In this document: positions 26,039 to 36,017 of the stretch, one piece after another | How the letters are laid out: every line of letters starts with the position of its first letter | Position numbering within the stretch: position 1 is the first letter of the stretch | Source of the DNA: Candidatus Methanomethylophilaceae archaeon | Lineage (GTDB): Archaea; Thermoplasmatota; Thermoplasmata; Methanomassiliicoccales; Methanomethylophilaceae | Assembly (NCBI GenBank): GCA_944320495.1 | Contig: CALUHR010000001.1 | Span: forward strand, 21,697-85,696 | Length of the DNA: 64,000 nt | Reading direction: 5' to 3' | Position numbers and translations under genes: made by a program | The notes under the pieces: model-generated | Database searches by the model: none | Seen by the model: only the letters and a program-made list of their open reading frames with translations | Told to the model about the DNA's origin: nothing

Positions 26039-28909
26039 TCAGGCGTTCCTGCGACGTACGACCACGACGGCGGCTATCGCTATCACCGCTATGACCGCTA
26101 TCGCGATGCCGACGATCAGCACGGTGTCGATGCCCCCGTCCTCGGTACCGGTCTCGGTCAGCGTGAAGGACGAGATCATGTCGGCGCCGGTTGTGGTGAA
26201 GGATGTGACCCCGTCGGAGACGGTTACGTCGAAGGGGTAGCCGAAGCCGTCGGAGCCGTATCCGTCCACATCCCATTCGCCGTTCAGGGTGATCGAGGCG
26301 TCCAGGTAGGTCTGGGACCCCTCCTCGTCCAGCGTGGATGCGTACATGGCGTACAGCGGGGCATCCACCCAGGTCATGTAGTCGGGCACGCTGTCGTTGC
26401 GCTCCAGCTCGAACCATACCGGACCTGCGGGGATGTCCGCCAGCGCGACGGTCACGCTCCCGATGTCGTTTCTGACGGTCAGGTGCGTCGTCGGACCGGT
26501 CCTCGCGTTCGTGAGCGAGGAGGCGTCGGCCAGATAGAACACGGAGTCGGAGCCGATGTCCACCTTCAGTACGGAGCCTTCCTGGGCGAAGTCGTAGGAC
26601 GGCACCCATACATCGGTCAGGGTCTCGTCGGCGTGGACGTGGTATTCGGTGCCTGCCGGATAGTAGTAGAATCCGCCGAACCATCCGGCGAACGTCATCC
26701 CCTCCGATTCGGACGAGGGCTCCACCGCTATGGTCTGACCGAACTCGTAGGTGGATGTGACTCCGCCGATGGTGACCTCGAAGGACGGCATGGACTGGTT
26801 CACGATGACGTATCTGTCCCCATGCCCGAGGTCGGTGACGGTGGCGGAGCCGTCGTCGTTGAGTTCGTACGGCATCCCGCTGAGGTACGGGTTGTAGGGC
26901 TCGATGATGTACTGTGCGCCGAAGCCCAGTCCGTGCTGGCAGGGCACCATGGTCACGGATACGACCTCGGAATCCACAATCTCCACGGTGGCGTCGATGT
27001 AGCTCCAGCTCGGGAAGTAGTACTCGCGATCGGCGATGATCGAGTCGTCGGTTCCGCTGCAGAAGATGGCGGTCCCGTTCACGCTCCCGCCCCCTATCTC
27101 CACGAAGTCCACGTGGCTGTCCTCGAAGGTCACGCTGACGTCTTCCGGCACGTAGAGTTCGGTCGATGCGAAGGTCAGGTAGTTGGAGATGTCGTTGCCT
27201 CCGTGGTCGAGGGCGTAGACCAGATCGCCGGAGACCACCGATGCGCCGGAGAACACGAGATCCGATCCTTCGATGTAGCTCATGGTGCCTTCGATGCTCT
27301 CGAGGTCCGCACGGTAGGTGTCGACGTTGAAGTCGGTCATGGCGGAGCCCTCGGCGGTCATTCCCGTGAGGGTCTCGGTCACTCCGAAGTTGCTTCCCCC
27401 GTTGTAGACGGTCATCGATCCGATCTCGATGGACTGCCCGTCGGAGCCGGAAACCGCCCTCAGATCGGAGATCTCGTAGGATGCGTTCCTGTGGAACTCG
27501 TCCGTGATGGATATCCGCCCCTCGGCCATGAGGGATCCGATCTCAATGAGGGTCTCGGCGCCCGTCTCCGAGGAGGAGGTCTGCACGTGCACTCCGCTGA
27601 TCCTCACGGCGGACATGACGGCCTCCTCGTTCCAGGAGGATCCGGTCGCCGAACCCAGCGAGACGGCGAGGTCCACATCGCCGGCGGATGCGCTGATGTC
27701 AGCTGAGATGTCGGAGAGTGCGAACTCCCCACCCATGGAACCGGTCTCGGCGGTGAGGTCGGACTTCACGGAGGCCGACGGTAGGTCGATGTTCAGGGCG
27801 AGGTCTGCGGCCGTCTGATCGGCGGAGATGCTGATCCTCGCACCGATCTCTGCGCCGGTGGCATCGAACTCGAAGGATAGCGACTGTTCGGCCGTAGTCT
27901 GGTGGATTGTCGCCGAGACCGATCCCACGGAAACGCCGAAGGTCTCGCCTTCGAGGTCTCCTCCGATCGTCATGGACCCGTCCTTTCCCTGGAGCAGGTC
28001 GAACTCGGTTCTGATGTCATCCGCACTGATGTCCATCGAGAAGTATTCGGTCTCGTACGAGAGCGAGACGGAACCAACCGAAACGGATGCGGGAATAGCC
28101 GTGCCATCATCGGATTGGGCGAGTCCGAATTCGACCCTGACATCCTCTGTGGATGCTGCCCCGATCCCTGGGATGGACATGGACAGCGACGCCGCGGAGA
28201 TGAATGCGGGGCCGTCCCCGGAGATGTCCGTCATGGACATGGCGCCGGTGGCCAGGTCGGCGGTCATGCGGATCTCTGCTCTCATATCGGTGCAGTCCGA
28301 GCTCAGGCTGGAGAATGGGAATTGGATCTCGGGGTACAGTGCCGATATGACCGATGTCGGCAGGGTGCCGGCGGATTCGGGTATATCGATGAGGACGGAC
28401 ACCTCGAAAGAGGTCTCGGTGATCGACACCCTGCCGTCCATCTCCTTGGAAGGGCCTCCGACGGTGACGCCGTCGAACATCGTGATCCTCCCGCCGTCGC
28501 TGATGTCCATCGAGACGATCATGTCAGCGGGGTCCGTCAGGTCTATGACGAGGTCAAAGGTGCCATCGAATCCGACATCTGTCCTGTCCGCCACCAGATA
28601 GGGGGTGGCCATGTACCATACCGTGGATCCGGGCATGAGCACTATGGTGCCGTCGCCCGATACGCTGGTGCTACCGTTGACGAGGAGGGATGACCCGGTC
28701 TCGAAGGTCATGGTGGCCCCATCCGCGAATGTCACGTTCTTTCCTGAGAGATCGAAGGTCTCCAGGGCCCCGAAGCTCCGGTCGCCGGAGACCTCGTAAG
28801 GCTCCAGATCCCCCGTCGCCGCTTCGCACCCATCCTCGGCCAGGATGGCCACGCCGGCGAAGGCGATTACGACTGCCAGCATGGCAGTCAGCGCTATTCT
28901 TCTGTCCAT
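26039..28909 (-). CDS. Large secreted, C-terminally anchored surface protein
   Basis: A 956-residue protein with signal peptide (LTAMLAVVIAFAGVAILA, residues 8-25), a very long Ser/Thr/Asp-rich ectodomain of repeated beta-rich segments such as GSMTIGGDLEGETFGVSVGS, and a C-terminal membrane anchor TVLIVGIAIAVIAVIAIAAVVVV followed by RRRNA. Residues about 725-775 (EFGQTIAVEPSSESEGMTFAGWFGG...GTEYHV...TLTDVW) look like a Listeria-Bacteroides (InlB B-type) repeat. Adhesin-like proteins of this build are typical of gut methanogens; the binding partner is unknown. Cysteines are rare. The stop is TGA; no CGA seen in the C-terminal quarter I walked. Confidence 0.72.
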   Translation of the reverse strand: MDRRIALTAMLAVVIAFAGVAILAEDGCEAATGDLEPYEVSGDRSFGALETFDLSGKNVTFADGATMTFETGSSLLVNGSTSVSGDGTIVLMPGSTVWYMATPYLVADRTDVGFDGTFDLVIDLTDPADMIVSMDISDGGRITMFDGVTVGGPSKEMDGRVSITETSFEVSVLIDIPESAGTLPTSVISALYPEIQFPFSSLSSDCTDMRAEIRMTADLATGAMSMTDISGDGPAFISAASLSMSIPGIGAASTEDVRVEFGLAQSDDGTAIPASVSVGSVSLSYETEYFSMDISADDIRTEFDLLQGKDGSMTIGGDLEGETFGVSVGSVSATIHQTTAEQSLSFEFDATGAEIGARISISADQTAADLALNIDLPSASVKSDLTAETGSMGGEFALSDISADISASAGDVDLAVSLGSATGSSWNEEAVMSAVRISGVHVQTSSSETGAETLIEIGSLMAEGRISITDEFHRNASYEISDLRAVSGSDGQSIEIGSMTVYNGGSNFGVTETLTGMTAEGSAMTDFNVDTYRADLESIEGTMSYIEGSDLVFSGASVVSGDLVYALDHGGNDISNYLTFASTELYVPEDVSVTFEDSHVDFVEIGGGSVNGTAIFCSGTDDSIIADREYYFPSWSYIDATVEIVDSEVVSVTMVPCQHGLGFGAQYIIEPYNPYLSGMPYELNDDGSATVTDLGHGDRYVIVNQSMPSFEVTIGGVTSTYEFGQTIAVEPSSESEGMTFAGWFGGFYYYPAGTEYHVHADETLTDVWVPSYDFAQEGSVLKVDIGSDSVFYLADASSLTNARTGPTTHLTVRNDIGSVTVALADIPAGPVWFELERNDSVPDYMTWVDAPLYAMYASTLDEEGSQTYLDASITLNGEWDVDGYGSDGFGYPFDVTVSDGVTSFTTTGADMISSFTLTETGTEDGGIDTVLIVGIAIAVIAVIAIAAVVVVRRRNA

Positions 28910-29040
28910 GAAATATCACCTTGCGGAATCCGTCGGGATACTGCAGAAATCGTATCGACGGGAATGCATTTAACAGGTATGTAAAGAGAATGGGCAGAGG
29001 TACTGATAGAAGGAGTGGGAAGAGGGATAGAATATGGAAT

Positions 29041-29060
29041 GGGCCCGCCGTAGCGGACCC
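29041..29060 (-). terminator. Rubrerythrin terminator hairpin
   Basis: GGGTCCGC-TAC-GGCGGGCCC (read on the minus strand) forms a stem just past the rubrerythrin TGA, followed by AT-rich DNA. Confidence 0.5.
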
Positions 29061-29075
29061 TTGAGTTTTAGAGAA

Positions 29076-29615
29076 TCACCAGTTGGTGGCCCTGACCTCG
29101 AAGAAAGACTGGGCGTGCTTGCACACCGGGCAGACCTGGGGCGCGGTCTCTCCGACGTGGATGTATCCGCAGTTGCGGCATTTCCACATGACGACCTGGT
29201 CCTTCTTGAAGACCATTCCGCCCTCGAGGTTCTTCAGGAGGTCGTTGTACCTGGCCTCGTGGGTCTTCTCGATTCCGCCGACGGCCTCGAACAGGGCGGC
29301 GATCTCGTCGAATCCCTCCTCCCTCGCGGTCTTCGCGAAGTCGGCGTACATGGTGGTCCACTCGTAGTTCTCGCCGGCGGCGGCGTCCTTCAGGTTCTCG
29401 ACGGTCTTGGGGACCTTGTTGTCGTGGAGGGCCTTGAACCACAGCTTGGCGTGCTCCTTCTCGTTCTCGGCGGTCTCGAGGAAGATGTCGGCGATCTGCT
29501 CGTATCCCTCTTTCTTGGCCTGGGAGGCGTAGTAGGTGTATTTGTTCCTGGCCATGGACTCGCCAGCGAAGGCGGCGTTCAGGTTGGCTTCTGTTTTGGA
29601 TCCTTTGAGTTCCAT
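29076..29615 (-). CDS. rbr: Rubrerythrin
   Basis: A 179-residue rubrerythrin that reduces hydrogen peroxide in anaerobes. The diiron four-helix bundle shows [20 protein letters not shown] (Glu20 region), [15 protein letters not shown] (ExxH) and [34 protein letters not shown]; the C-terminal rubredoxin-like site is [10 protein letters not shown]...[11 protein letters not shown]. All iron ligands are present. It is monocistronic with its own terminator. The stop is TGA. Confidence 0.94.
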   Translation of the reverse strand: MELKGSKTEANLNAAFAGESMARNKYTYYASQAKKEGYEQIADIFLETAENEKEHAKLWFKALHDNKVPKTVENLKDAAAGENYEWTTMYADFAKTAREEGFDEIAALFEAVGGIEKTHEARYNDLLKNLEGGMVFKKDQVVMWKCRNCGYIHVGETAPQVCPVCKHAQSFFEVRATNW

Positions 29616-29719
29616 AATATCCTCGGATAGGGGGATGGACGCCGACGATTAATAAGTTAACGGCGTTAGGACGACCTAAGACAAAGATATGCATTGCTGA
29701 CCTCACGATATGTGGGATA

Positions 29720-30346
29720 TCGGTGCCTGAGCTTGTCCTTCCACGACCTCTTCAGATTGCCGTCCTTGTCGAACTTGGTCCTCATCAGCTTGTCGTAGTT
29801 GCTCCGGATCTTCGGGTCGGCCGGCTTGATCTCCATCAGCAGCTCCAGCTCCGCCTTCGCCTTCCGATAGTCCTTGAGATCGTTCAGGAGCAGGACCGCG
29901 TAGTTCTGATGGTAGACGTAGTTGGACGGATCCGTGGCGATAGCCTTCTCGTAGAATTCGCCCGCCCTCCTGAAGTCAGTTATCTGGTTGCGGAGGAATC
30001 TGGCATACTCGTTGTACAGGTCGCCAGAGGGACAGAGTTCCACAAGTCTTTTGAAGAGCTCGTCGGTCTCCTTGTTGTTCCTCTTGTCGCGGGCGAGGAC
30101 CGAGACCTTCGCCTTCATGGCATCGGTGTTGACGGGGTCCAGATCCAGGATGACGTCCAGCTGCATCAGCCCGTAGCTGACGTCCTGGAGGTCCCTGATG
30201 GCGATCTCCGCGAGGACCAGCCTGGGCTTGGTGTTGTGCGGGTCTGTGGCCAGATACGCCTCCAGCGTGTTAGCGGCTCCCGTGGGGTTGCCGCTGGACG
30301 CCTGGTTCCTCGCCTTGGTGATGGCCTCGAATGCCGGATCGCTCAT
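29720..30346 (-). CDS. TPR-repeat protein
   Basis: A 208-residue helical-repeat protein built of TPR-like units: NQASSGNPTGAANTLEAYLATDPHN, VSYGLMQLDVILDLDPVNTDAMKAKV, ELFKRLVELCPSGDLYNEYARFL, GEFYEKAIATDPSNYVYHQNYAVLL and KAKAELELLMEIKPADPKI. Such proteins are scaffolds; the partner is unknown. A TATA-like ATTATAAAC at about 30368-30376 lies 26 bases before the ATG, fitting a leaderless transcript. The predicted end is a CGA (complement of 29720-29722, after KDKLRH); a TAA follows 15 codons later, so the case is only supportive. Confidence 0.72.
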
Positions 30347-30434
30347 GACACCCCGAGCGGTGACCTGTTTATAATGGGTTTATCGGAAGCCTCGTCGGAG
30401 TCGGGATCGACCGTTCGAAGGTCTCTTAACCGCG

Positions 30435-30845
30435 ATGGCGGTTGTACGGTCGATGGGAGCTCGCAAGGCGGCCGTTTCGTTCCTGGCCGGGATGCTGATG
30501 ACCGTGCTACTGGTGGTCATCATACCGGTCATAGTCGATGAGTACATCCAGGAGTGGATACGGGAGGCGGTCGGGGACACCGGACTTGCCTTCTTGACAT
30601 CCGATGTCATAGTGACCATACTCATCTGGGTCGTCATCCTGGGATTCATGATAGTCCTCGGGGCCGGAGGCATACTCAGACGCTTCGGCATTTTCGGGAT
30701 CCTCGGCCTGATCTTCGCCTATTGGATCATGGGCGATGTGACGGATGCTGTCCTGCCGCTGCTGATCCTCGTGGCGATGCTTGTCGTCTCATGGGTGCGC
30801 GATGTCAGGAGGAGGAAGAGGGATGGTACCCTCAAAACCAGATGA
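30435..30845 (+). CDS. Small integral membrane protein, unknown family
   Basis: A 136-residue protein with an N-terminal membrane helix (AVSFLAGMLMTVLLVVIIPVIV), a short acidic loop, and three more helices (VIVTILIWVVILGFMIVLGAGG, FGIFGILGLIFAYWIMG, AVLPLLILVAMLVVSWV), ending in a basic tail RRRKRDGTLKTR that should be cytoplasmic. I do not recognise the family. It is divergent from the TPR gene with an 88-base promoter spacer. The stop is TGA. Confidence 0.6.
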   Translation: MAVVRSMGARKAAVSFLAGMLMTVLLVVIIPVIVDEYIQEWIREAVGDTGLAFLTSDVIVTILIWVVILGFMIVLGAGGILRRFGIFGILGLIFAYWIMGDVTDAVLPLLILVAMLVVSWVRDVRRRKRDGTLKTR

Positions 30846-30996
30846 TGAGGTCTCAACGAACATCAACACCGTTAATCTGGGCAGTTAGTTTTAAATATAA
30901 GATGAAAATGCCCATTACAGGGAAGCCCGACGTCCGTAGCCCGTCAGTCGTTTTCCTCCTTTACCCGACACGGAACCATTTACTGGCGACGGCTCT

Positions 30997-31007
30997 CCCC
31001 CCCCCCC
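30997..31007. repeat. Poly-C tract upstream of the N-acetyltransferase gene
   Basis: Eleven consecutive C in the 233-base spacer 30846-31078. Such tracts are prone to slippage; the spacer otherwise holds a TATA-like TTTTAAATATAAG at about 30889-30901. Confidence 0.6.
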
Positions 31008-31078
31008 TTCTTGTCCAACAACATCTGATGTCTGAGATCGGACGCATCCATCTTTAATCCGCATCCTCATGACGGGTC

Positions 31079-31918
31079 GTGGATCGCAGTTCCATCGATC
31101 GTTCGGATTCATCCGGTAGGAAGGAGCCGGATGAGGGCAGGAGTTTCGATGTCGATGCATATCTGGCTCGCATCGGGATGCCCCGTCCCTCCGAGCCGGA
31201 TCTCGGATACGCCGACTCCCTGGTCCTCTCGCATCAGTGCTCGGTCCCATTCGAGAATCTGGACTGCTACGACCTTGGGAAGGTCCCGGACACATCGATG
31301 GGAGCCGTGTTCGCGAAGGTCGTCCGCGATCATCGCGGCGGGTACTGCTTCGAGATCAACAAGCTGTTCTCCCGTCTGCTCTCGGAATGCGGATACAGGG
31401 CGTGGCCGATATCCTGCAGCGTCCTTCACGGCAGCGACCATGCGGAGATGATGCTTCATCGCGCCACGCTGGTCGAGATCGACGGCTCTGTCTACTACTG
31501 CGATGTCGGCATCGGAGGTCCGCAGCCTGCCGGGCTTGTCCCCCTGGACGGATCCAGGACCCTTCTAGGAGAGCACTATTCCGTCGAGAGGGACGATGGG
31601 CCCTGGTGCTATCTGGTCCGCCATCGCGACGACGGCACATGTGCCAGATTGGTCGCGTTCCTCGACTTCCCCGTGCCGGATGGGTTCTTCGTTCCATTCA
31701 ACCACTACTGCTCCACCAGCGCGGATTCCAAGTTCACCAGGAGGCGCATCGTCAACATGCGCACGCATCGCGGCAGCCTGTCCCTCGTGGGCGGGACACT
31801 GACCGAGCGTTGCGACGGGAGGACCACCGTGACGGAATACGATCGCTGCGAGGATCTGGCAATGATGCTCCGCGAGAAGTTCGGGATAGAGGTCCAGCCG
31901 TCCGATCTGAGGGTGCGA
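31079..31918 (+). CDS. Arylamine N-acetyltransferase family protein
   Basis: A 279-residue NAT that would transfer acetyl from acetyl-CoA to an amine. The N-terminal DAYLARIG, HQCSVPFENLDCY, catalytic Cys in RGGYCFEINKLFSRLL (about residue 90), HRATLVEIDGSVYYCDVGIGG (His and Asp of the triad) and FNHYCSTSADSKF are typical. The first 25 residues are poorly conserved; GTG 31079 is the only upstream in-frame start seen. There is no canonical stop at the natural end: the CGA at 31916-31918 (after QPSDLRV) leaves a 10-base gap to the convergent gene; otherwise the frame runs 38 codons antisense into it. No other in-frame CGA. Confidence 0.82.
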
Positions 31919-31928
31919 TCCCCTTCGG

Positions 31929-33068
31929 TCATTCCTTCCCATTCCTCTTCCTCTCGAATCCTTCGCATATCATCCTGCGATCGGTGTTCTCGAAGTTGTT
32001 GGCGTAGAGGAATCCGTACATCACCGATGTGACCAGCAGCGGGATGAGGAACGAGAGGTAGTTGACGATGATGCGCTCCACATCGTTGCCCAGGTACACG
32101 GACAGCAGGAACATCATCATGAACGCACCCAGCGTGGCGAAGGTGGTGAAGAGCCTGTGCTTGGCACCCTCCCACAGGTAGTAGTCCCTCGGGGCGTCGG
32201 AGGTCACCCTGGCGCCGACGCAGCGGACGATCTGCCACGGGAGTATGAGGGCCGGTGTGAACATGGACAGCATGAGGGTGATGGAGAGCATCGTCTTCCA
32301 GTCCATGACCTCCAGGAAGTACGGGTTGACGAAGAGATAGGACGAGACCAGGAGCCCGAGCATGAACAGATAGGTGGAGATGCTCACCGCCCTGCCGAGG
32401 TCGAATGCATGCTCCCCCCTCGGATCCAGTTCGATGCTTCTGATATCGATGATGTCCGGGACCATGAAGAAGCGCTCGGCCTTCCCGCGTTTCCCTTCCT
32501 TGGCATGGGATGCCATGGACGAGAAGACGTTCGGCATGTAGATGCGCAGGTAGGACGAGATCACGCTGGTCACTCCGATGGAGGTGAAGAGCACGACCGC
32601 GTAGGTGGCCAGGAAGCAAACAATCTCCCTGGTGAGCCCGTGGAGCTCTATCCCGATTGCCCCGAGCATGTCCGACACGGCGACCAGGAACGAGAAGTCC
32701 CCGAATATCGCGCCGCACACCCACAGAAGCAGAGAGAGAGCGGCGGCGAACAGGATGATCACCCAGCCGGGGAAGACGCCCTTGGACATCATCAGGCTGC
32801 AGGGGACGCCCAGTATCGCGAAGCAGAACACGAACGACAGGCACAGGAGCTCTATGAGTCCCGGGATGGTGAACTCGCCGAGATAGATCGCGGCCGCCAG
32901 CCATATGAGCAGGGCGACCACGACGAAGTACGGGAATCCGCGGGCGATCTTCGTCTCGCCGCTGGCTATGCGGGGCTCGCCGTCCCCGTCGCGCCCCATG
33001 CCCTCGGCCGCGGCGTCGAGCCTGTCGGCGAATCCGTCGACCGCGCTGTCGATCCTGTCCCTCTTCAC
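31929..33068 (-). CDS. Polytopic membrane protein of unknown function
   Basis: A 379-residue protein with a soluble N-terminal 50 residues and about eight membrane helices: FPYFVVVALLIWLAAAIYLG, LIELLCLSFVFCFAILGV, WVIILFAAALSLLLWVCGAIFG, FLATYAVVLFTSIGVTSVI, a cytosolic loop (residues 185-225), then ISTYLFMLGLLVSSYLFV, MLSITLMLSMFTPALILPW, FATLGAFMMMFLLSVYLG and YLSFLIPLLVTSVMYGFLYA. I recognise no family. It is divergent from HMG-CoA reductase and ends in TGA 10 bases from the NAT end. Confidence 0.65.
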   Translation of the reverse strand: MKRDRIDSAVDGFADRLDAAAEGMGRDGDGEPRIASGETKIARGFPYFVVVALLIWLAAAIYLGEFTIPGLIELLCLSFVFCFAILGVPCSLMMSKGVFPGWVIILFAAALSLLLWVCGAIFGDFSFLVAVSDMLGAIGIELHGLTREIVCFLATYAVVLFTSIGVTSVISSYLRIYMPNVFSSMASHAKEGKRGKAERFFMVPDIIDIRSIELDPRGEHAFDLGRAVSISTYLFMLGLLVSSYLFVNPYFLEVMDWKTMLSITLMLSMFTPALILPWQIVRCVGARVTSDAPRDYYLWEGAKHRLFTTFATLGAFMMMFLLSVYLGNDVERIIVNYLSFLIPLLVTSVMYGFLYANNFENTDRRMICEGFERKRNGKE

Positions 33069-33100
33069 GGCGAGAAGATTGCTGTCTCATTTAAAAAGGG

Positions 33101-33120
33101 TCTGATACCTTTTTATCAGA
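33101..33120. promoter_or_regulatory. Perfect inverted repeat in the HMG-CoA reductase promoter
   Basis: TCTGATA-CCTTTT-TATCAGA is a 7-6-7 palindrome between an ATTTAAAAAG TATA-like box (about 33089-33098) and the ATG at 33131. It is a good operator candidate; no regulator can be named. Confidence 0.5.
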
Positions 33121-33130
33121 TGTCACTGCG

Positions 33131-34297
33131 ATGCGGGTACTCATGGCCGAGCAGAGCGGACTGAAGAATCGCGGACACACAGTCGCAGACATGGAGGAGA
33201 GGCGCGCGGCCGCCGAGGCCTTCACCGGAGCGACACTCGAGGAGATAGCCAGAGGGGGCATGGACCCCGAGACGGCGTCCAAGAACATCGAGAACATGAT
33301 CGGGACGACCCAGATTCCGCTCGGCTATGCCGGACCGGTCGACATCCACGGAGGGTACGCCCAGGGCAGGTTCCTCATCCCGCTCGCGACCACCGAGGGC
33401 GCGCTCATCGCATCGATCTCCCGCGGCATGTCGGTCATCAACGACGGCGGAGGGGTGAGCGTCGCCGTCTTCCAGGATGCCATGACGAGGGCGCCCGTGT
33501 TCCGCGTCGAGGGCGTCGAGCATGCTACCAGGGTCATGCAGTGGGTCGACACCCACCACGAGGAGATCGATTACGCCGTGTCCACCACGACCTCTCATGG
33601 GAAGCTCGTGAGGATCGAGATGTTCCCGTCCGGCAGGAGCCTGTACATGCGCCTGTCCTTCCAGACCGGGGACGCCATGGGGATGAACATGGCCACCATA
33701 GCCAGCGAGGCCGTCTGCAGGCTGGTCGAGACAGAGACCGGGGCCACGCTCGTCTCGGTCTCCGGGAACATGTGCTCGGACAAGAAGCCCGCCGCCATCA
33801 ACATGATCGAGGGTCGCGGGAAGACCGTGGTCGCAGAGGCCCGCATACCCAGGGAGGTCGTCGAAGGGCGCCTCCACGCCACGTCCGAGGCGATCGTCGA
33901 GACCAACTACCGCAAGAACCTGGTCGGCAGCAGCATGGCCGGCACGATGGGCGCCAACGCCCATGCGGCCAACATGGTCGCCGCGCTGTACATAGCGACC
34001 GGTCAGGACCCGGCGCAGGTCGTGGGCGGGAGCATGGCCATCACCACCTGCGAGGACATCGACGGCGACCTCTACATCGCCGTGCGCATGCCCGCGGTCG
34101 AGGTCGGCACCGTCGGCGGCGGGACCAGGCTCCCCTGCCAGAGGGAGGCCCTCTCCATGATCGGGTGCGTCGGCGAGGGCAAGGCGAGGAAGCTGGCCGA
34201 GATCGTGGCCACCACCGTCCTCGCGGGCGAGCTCTCGACGCTCGCGGCGCAGGCCGCGGGTCAGCTCGGCGCCGCACATGCCCGTCTGGGCCGCTGA
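33131..34297 (+). CDS. hmgA: Hydroxymethylglutaryl-CoA reductase
   Basis: A 388-residue HMG-CoA reductase, making mevalonate for archaeal isoprenoid lipids. Motifs: ENMIGTTQIPLGYAGP, ATTEGALIASISRGM (catalytic Glu), SGNMCSDKKPAAINMIEGRGK (catalytic Lys), IATGQDPAQVVGGSMAIT (catalytic Asp) and the C-terminal GAAHARLG (catalytic His near the end). Length is right for the archaeal soluble enzyme. The stop is TGA. Start at 33131 or at the second Met (33143). Confidence 0.95.
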   Translation: MRVLMAEQSGLKNRGHTVADMEERRAAAEAFTGATLEEIARGGMDPETASKNIENMIGTTQIPLGYAGPVDIHGGYAQGRFLIPLATTEGALIASISRGMSVINDGGGVSVAVFQDAMTRAPVFRVEGVEHATRVMQWVDTHHEEIDYAVSTTTSHGKLVRIEMFPSGRSLYMRLSFQTGDAMGMNMATIASEAVCRLVETETGATLVSVSGNMCSDKKPAAINMIEGRGKTVVAEARIPREVVEGRLHATSEAIVETNYRKNLVGSSMAGTMGANAHAANMVAALYIATGQDPAQVVGGSMAITTCEDIDGDLYIAVRMPAVEVGTVGGGTRLPCQREALSMIGCVGEGKARKLAEIVATTVLAGELSTLAAQAAGQLGAAHARLGR

Positions 34298-34348
34298 GGC
34301 TCGCGCGCGTGCGCGTCCATTTATAGGGCATCCCCGTTCCGCGTAAGC

Positions 34349-36007
34349 ATGCCAGTCATAAACTTCAGGTACAGCGACCTGTGCTCGATGCTCGGGGAGG
34401 AGGTACCGGAGCAGACGCTCGTAGACAGGATCCCGATGATCGGGGCCGACATGGGGGACACCGAGGGCGGTTCCGACGAGATGTCTGTGGAGTTCTTCCC
34501 GGACCGTCCCGACATGTACAGCGTCGAGGGTGTAGCCAGGGCCATGAGGGCCTTCCTCGACATCGAGCCCGGGATGAAGACCTACCCCGTGGGGGAATCG
34601 GACATCGAGGTCACCATCGACCGGAGCGTCAAGGAGGTCCGTCCGTACTTCCTCTGCGGGATCGTACGCGGCGTCGACGTCACCGACGAGCTCCTGAAGT
34701 CCATGATGGAGACGCAGGAGAAGCTCCACATCACCATCGGCAGGAAGAGGAGCAAGCTGGCAATCGGCATCCACGACCTCTCCAAGGTCAAACCACCGTT
34801 CATCTACAGGCTCGCCGAGCCCCACTCCATCCGCTTCGTCCCCCTCGCCATGGACGAGGAGATGGACATGGCCGAGATCCTCGAGAGGAATGAGAAGGGC
34901 AGGGAGTACAACAAGCTCCTGGAGGGGATGTCCGAGTACCCCGTCATCCTCGATTCCGAGGGGCAGGTCCTTTCGTTCCCGCCCATCATCAACGGCCGTC
35001 TCACCACCGTGACGGTCGGCAGGCACGACCTCTTCATCGATGTCACCGGAAACGACGCAAAGGCCGTCAAGGGCGCCCTGGACATCGTCGCTTGCGCTCT
35101 CGCCGAGCGTGGCGGGAAGATCGAGTCCGTGATCATGCACGAAGGGGACGCCACGTTCAGGTCCCCAGACCTCACCCCCACCGTCAGGAGGATCTCCGCA
35201 TCCGCCTGCGACAGGTTCCTGGGCAAGGACATCGGCCCGGAGGGCACCGTCGAATGCCTCCGCAGGATGGGCATGGACGCCGTCGCCGAGGGAGACGAGG
35301 TCACCGTGACCATCCCGCCAGTCAGACTGGACATCATGCACGACGTGGACATCTACGAGGATGTCGCCACCGGATACGGCTTCGAGAGGTTCGGGGGATC
35401 GTACACTGTCACCCAGACCCCTGGTGCCCTGCTTCCGGAGACCGCGTTCTCCGAGTCGCTGAGGGACATCCTCGTCGGTCTCGGGTTCACCGAGGTCAAC
35501 ACCCTCACCCTGAGCAACCAGAGGGAGGAGTTCGAAATCCCCGGATTCCCGGAGGTCGATGTCGTGCGCGTCCTCAACCCGATCACCGAGGACCACACAT
35601 GCCTCAGGGCGTACCTCGCCCCCAGCCTCGTCAGGATCCTCAGGCACAACAAGCACCGCGACCTGCCCCAGAGGATCTTCGAGGTCGGATACGTAGTCAG
35701 GGACCAGCTCACCCAGCTCCGCCTCTGCGCCATGGCCACAGCGTCCAAGGTCCCCTTCACCGAGGTCAAGTCCTGGACCGAGTCCATCCTCCGCGAGGCC
35801 GGCGTCGAATACACGCTCGAACCCTGCGAGTACCCCACATTCGTCCGCGGGAGGGGCGCCCAGGTGATCTCAGGAGGGAAGGTCATCGGCATGTTCGGCG
35901 AGATGTCCCCGAAGGTCGTCGTCGACTACGGCATAACCCATCCCATCGGATTCTGCGAGCTGGATCTGGAGCCCATCATCGCCGGGAAGAGCGACACCCT
36001 GTTCTGA
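34349..36007 (+). CDS. pheT: Phenylalanine-tRNA ligase beta subunit
   Basis: A 552-residue archaeal PheRS beta chain. The N-terminal B1 region (INFRYSDLCSMLGEEVPEQTLVDRIPMIGADM), B3/B4 editing region (PFIYRLAEPHSIRFVPLAM), B5 (RRISASACDRFLGKDIGPEGT and VTIPPVRLDIMHDVDIYEDVATGYGFE) and the catalytic-like core (LRDILVGLGFTEVNTLTLSNQ) are present. It pairs with a PheS encoded elsewhere. It lies 51 bases after hmgA on the same strand and ends in TGA. Confidence 0.94.
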   Translation: MPVINFRYSDLCSMLGEEVPEQTLVDRIPMIGADMGDTEGGSDEMSVEFFPDRPDMYSVEGVARAMRAFLDIEPGMKTYPVGESDIEVTIDRSVKEVRPYFLCGIVRGVDVTDELLKSMMETQEKLHITIGRKRSKLAIGIHDLSKVKPPFIYRLAEPHSIRFVPLAMDEEMDMAEILERNEKGREYNKLLEGMSEYPVILDSEGQVLSFPPIINGRLTTVTVGRHDLFIDVTGNDAKAVKGALDIVACALAERGGKIESVIMHEGDATFRSPDLTPTVRRISASACDRFLGKDIGPEGTVECLRRMGMDAVAEGDEVTVTIPPVRLDIMHDVDIYEDVATGYGFERFGGSYTVTQTPGALLPETAFSESLRDILVGLGFTEVNTLTLSNQREEFEIPGFPEVDVVRVLNPITEDHTCLRAYLAPSLVRILRHNKHRDLPQRIFEVGYVVRDQLTQLRLCAMATASKVPFTEVKSWTESILREAGVEYTLEPCEYPTFVRGRGAQVISGGKVIGMFGEMSPKVVVDYGITHPIGFCELDLEPIIAGKSDTLF

Positions 36008-36017
36008 GGCGCATCCC

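Noticed and set aside
25960..26040. A small gene between fttA and the surface protein
   Set aside because: The gap is 81 bases and is mostly the terminator stem.
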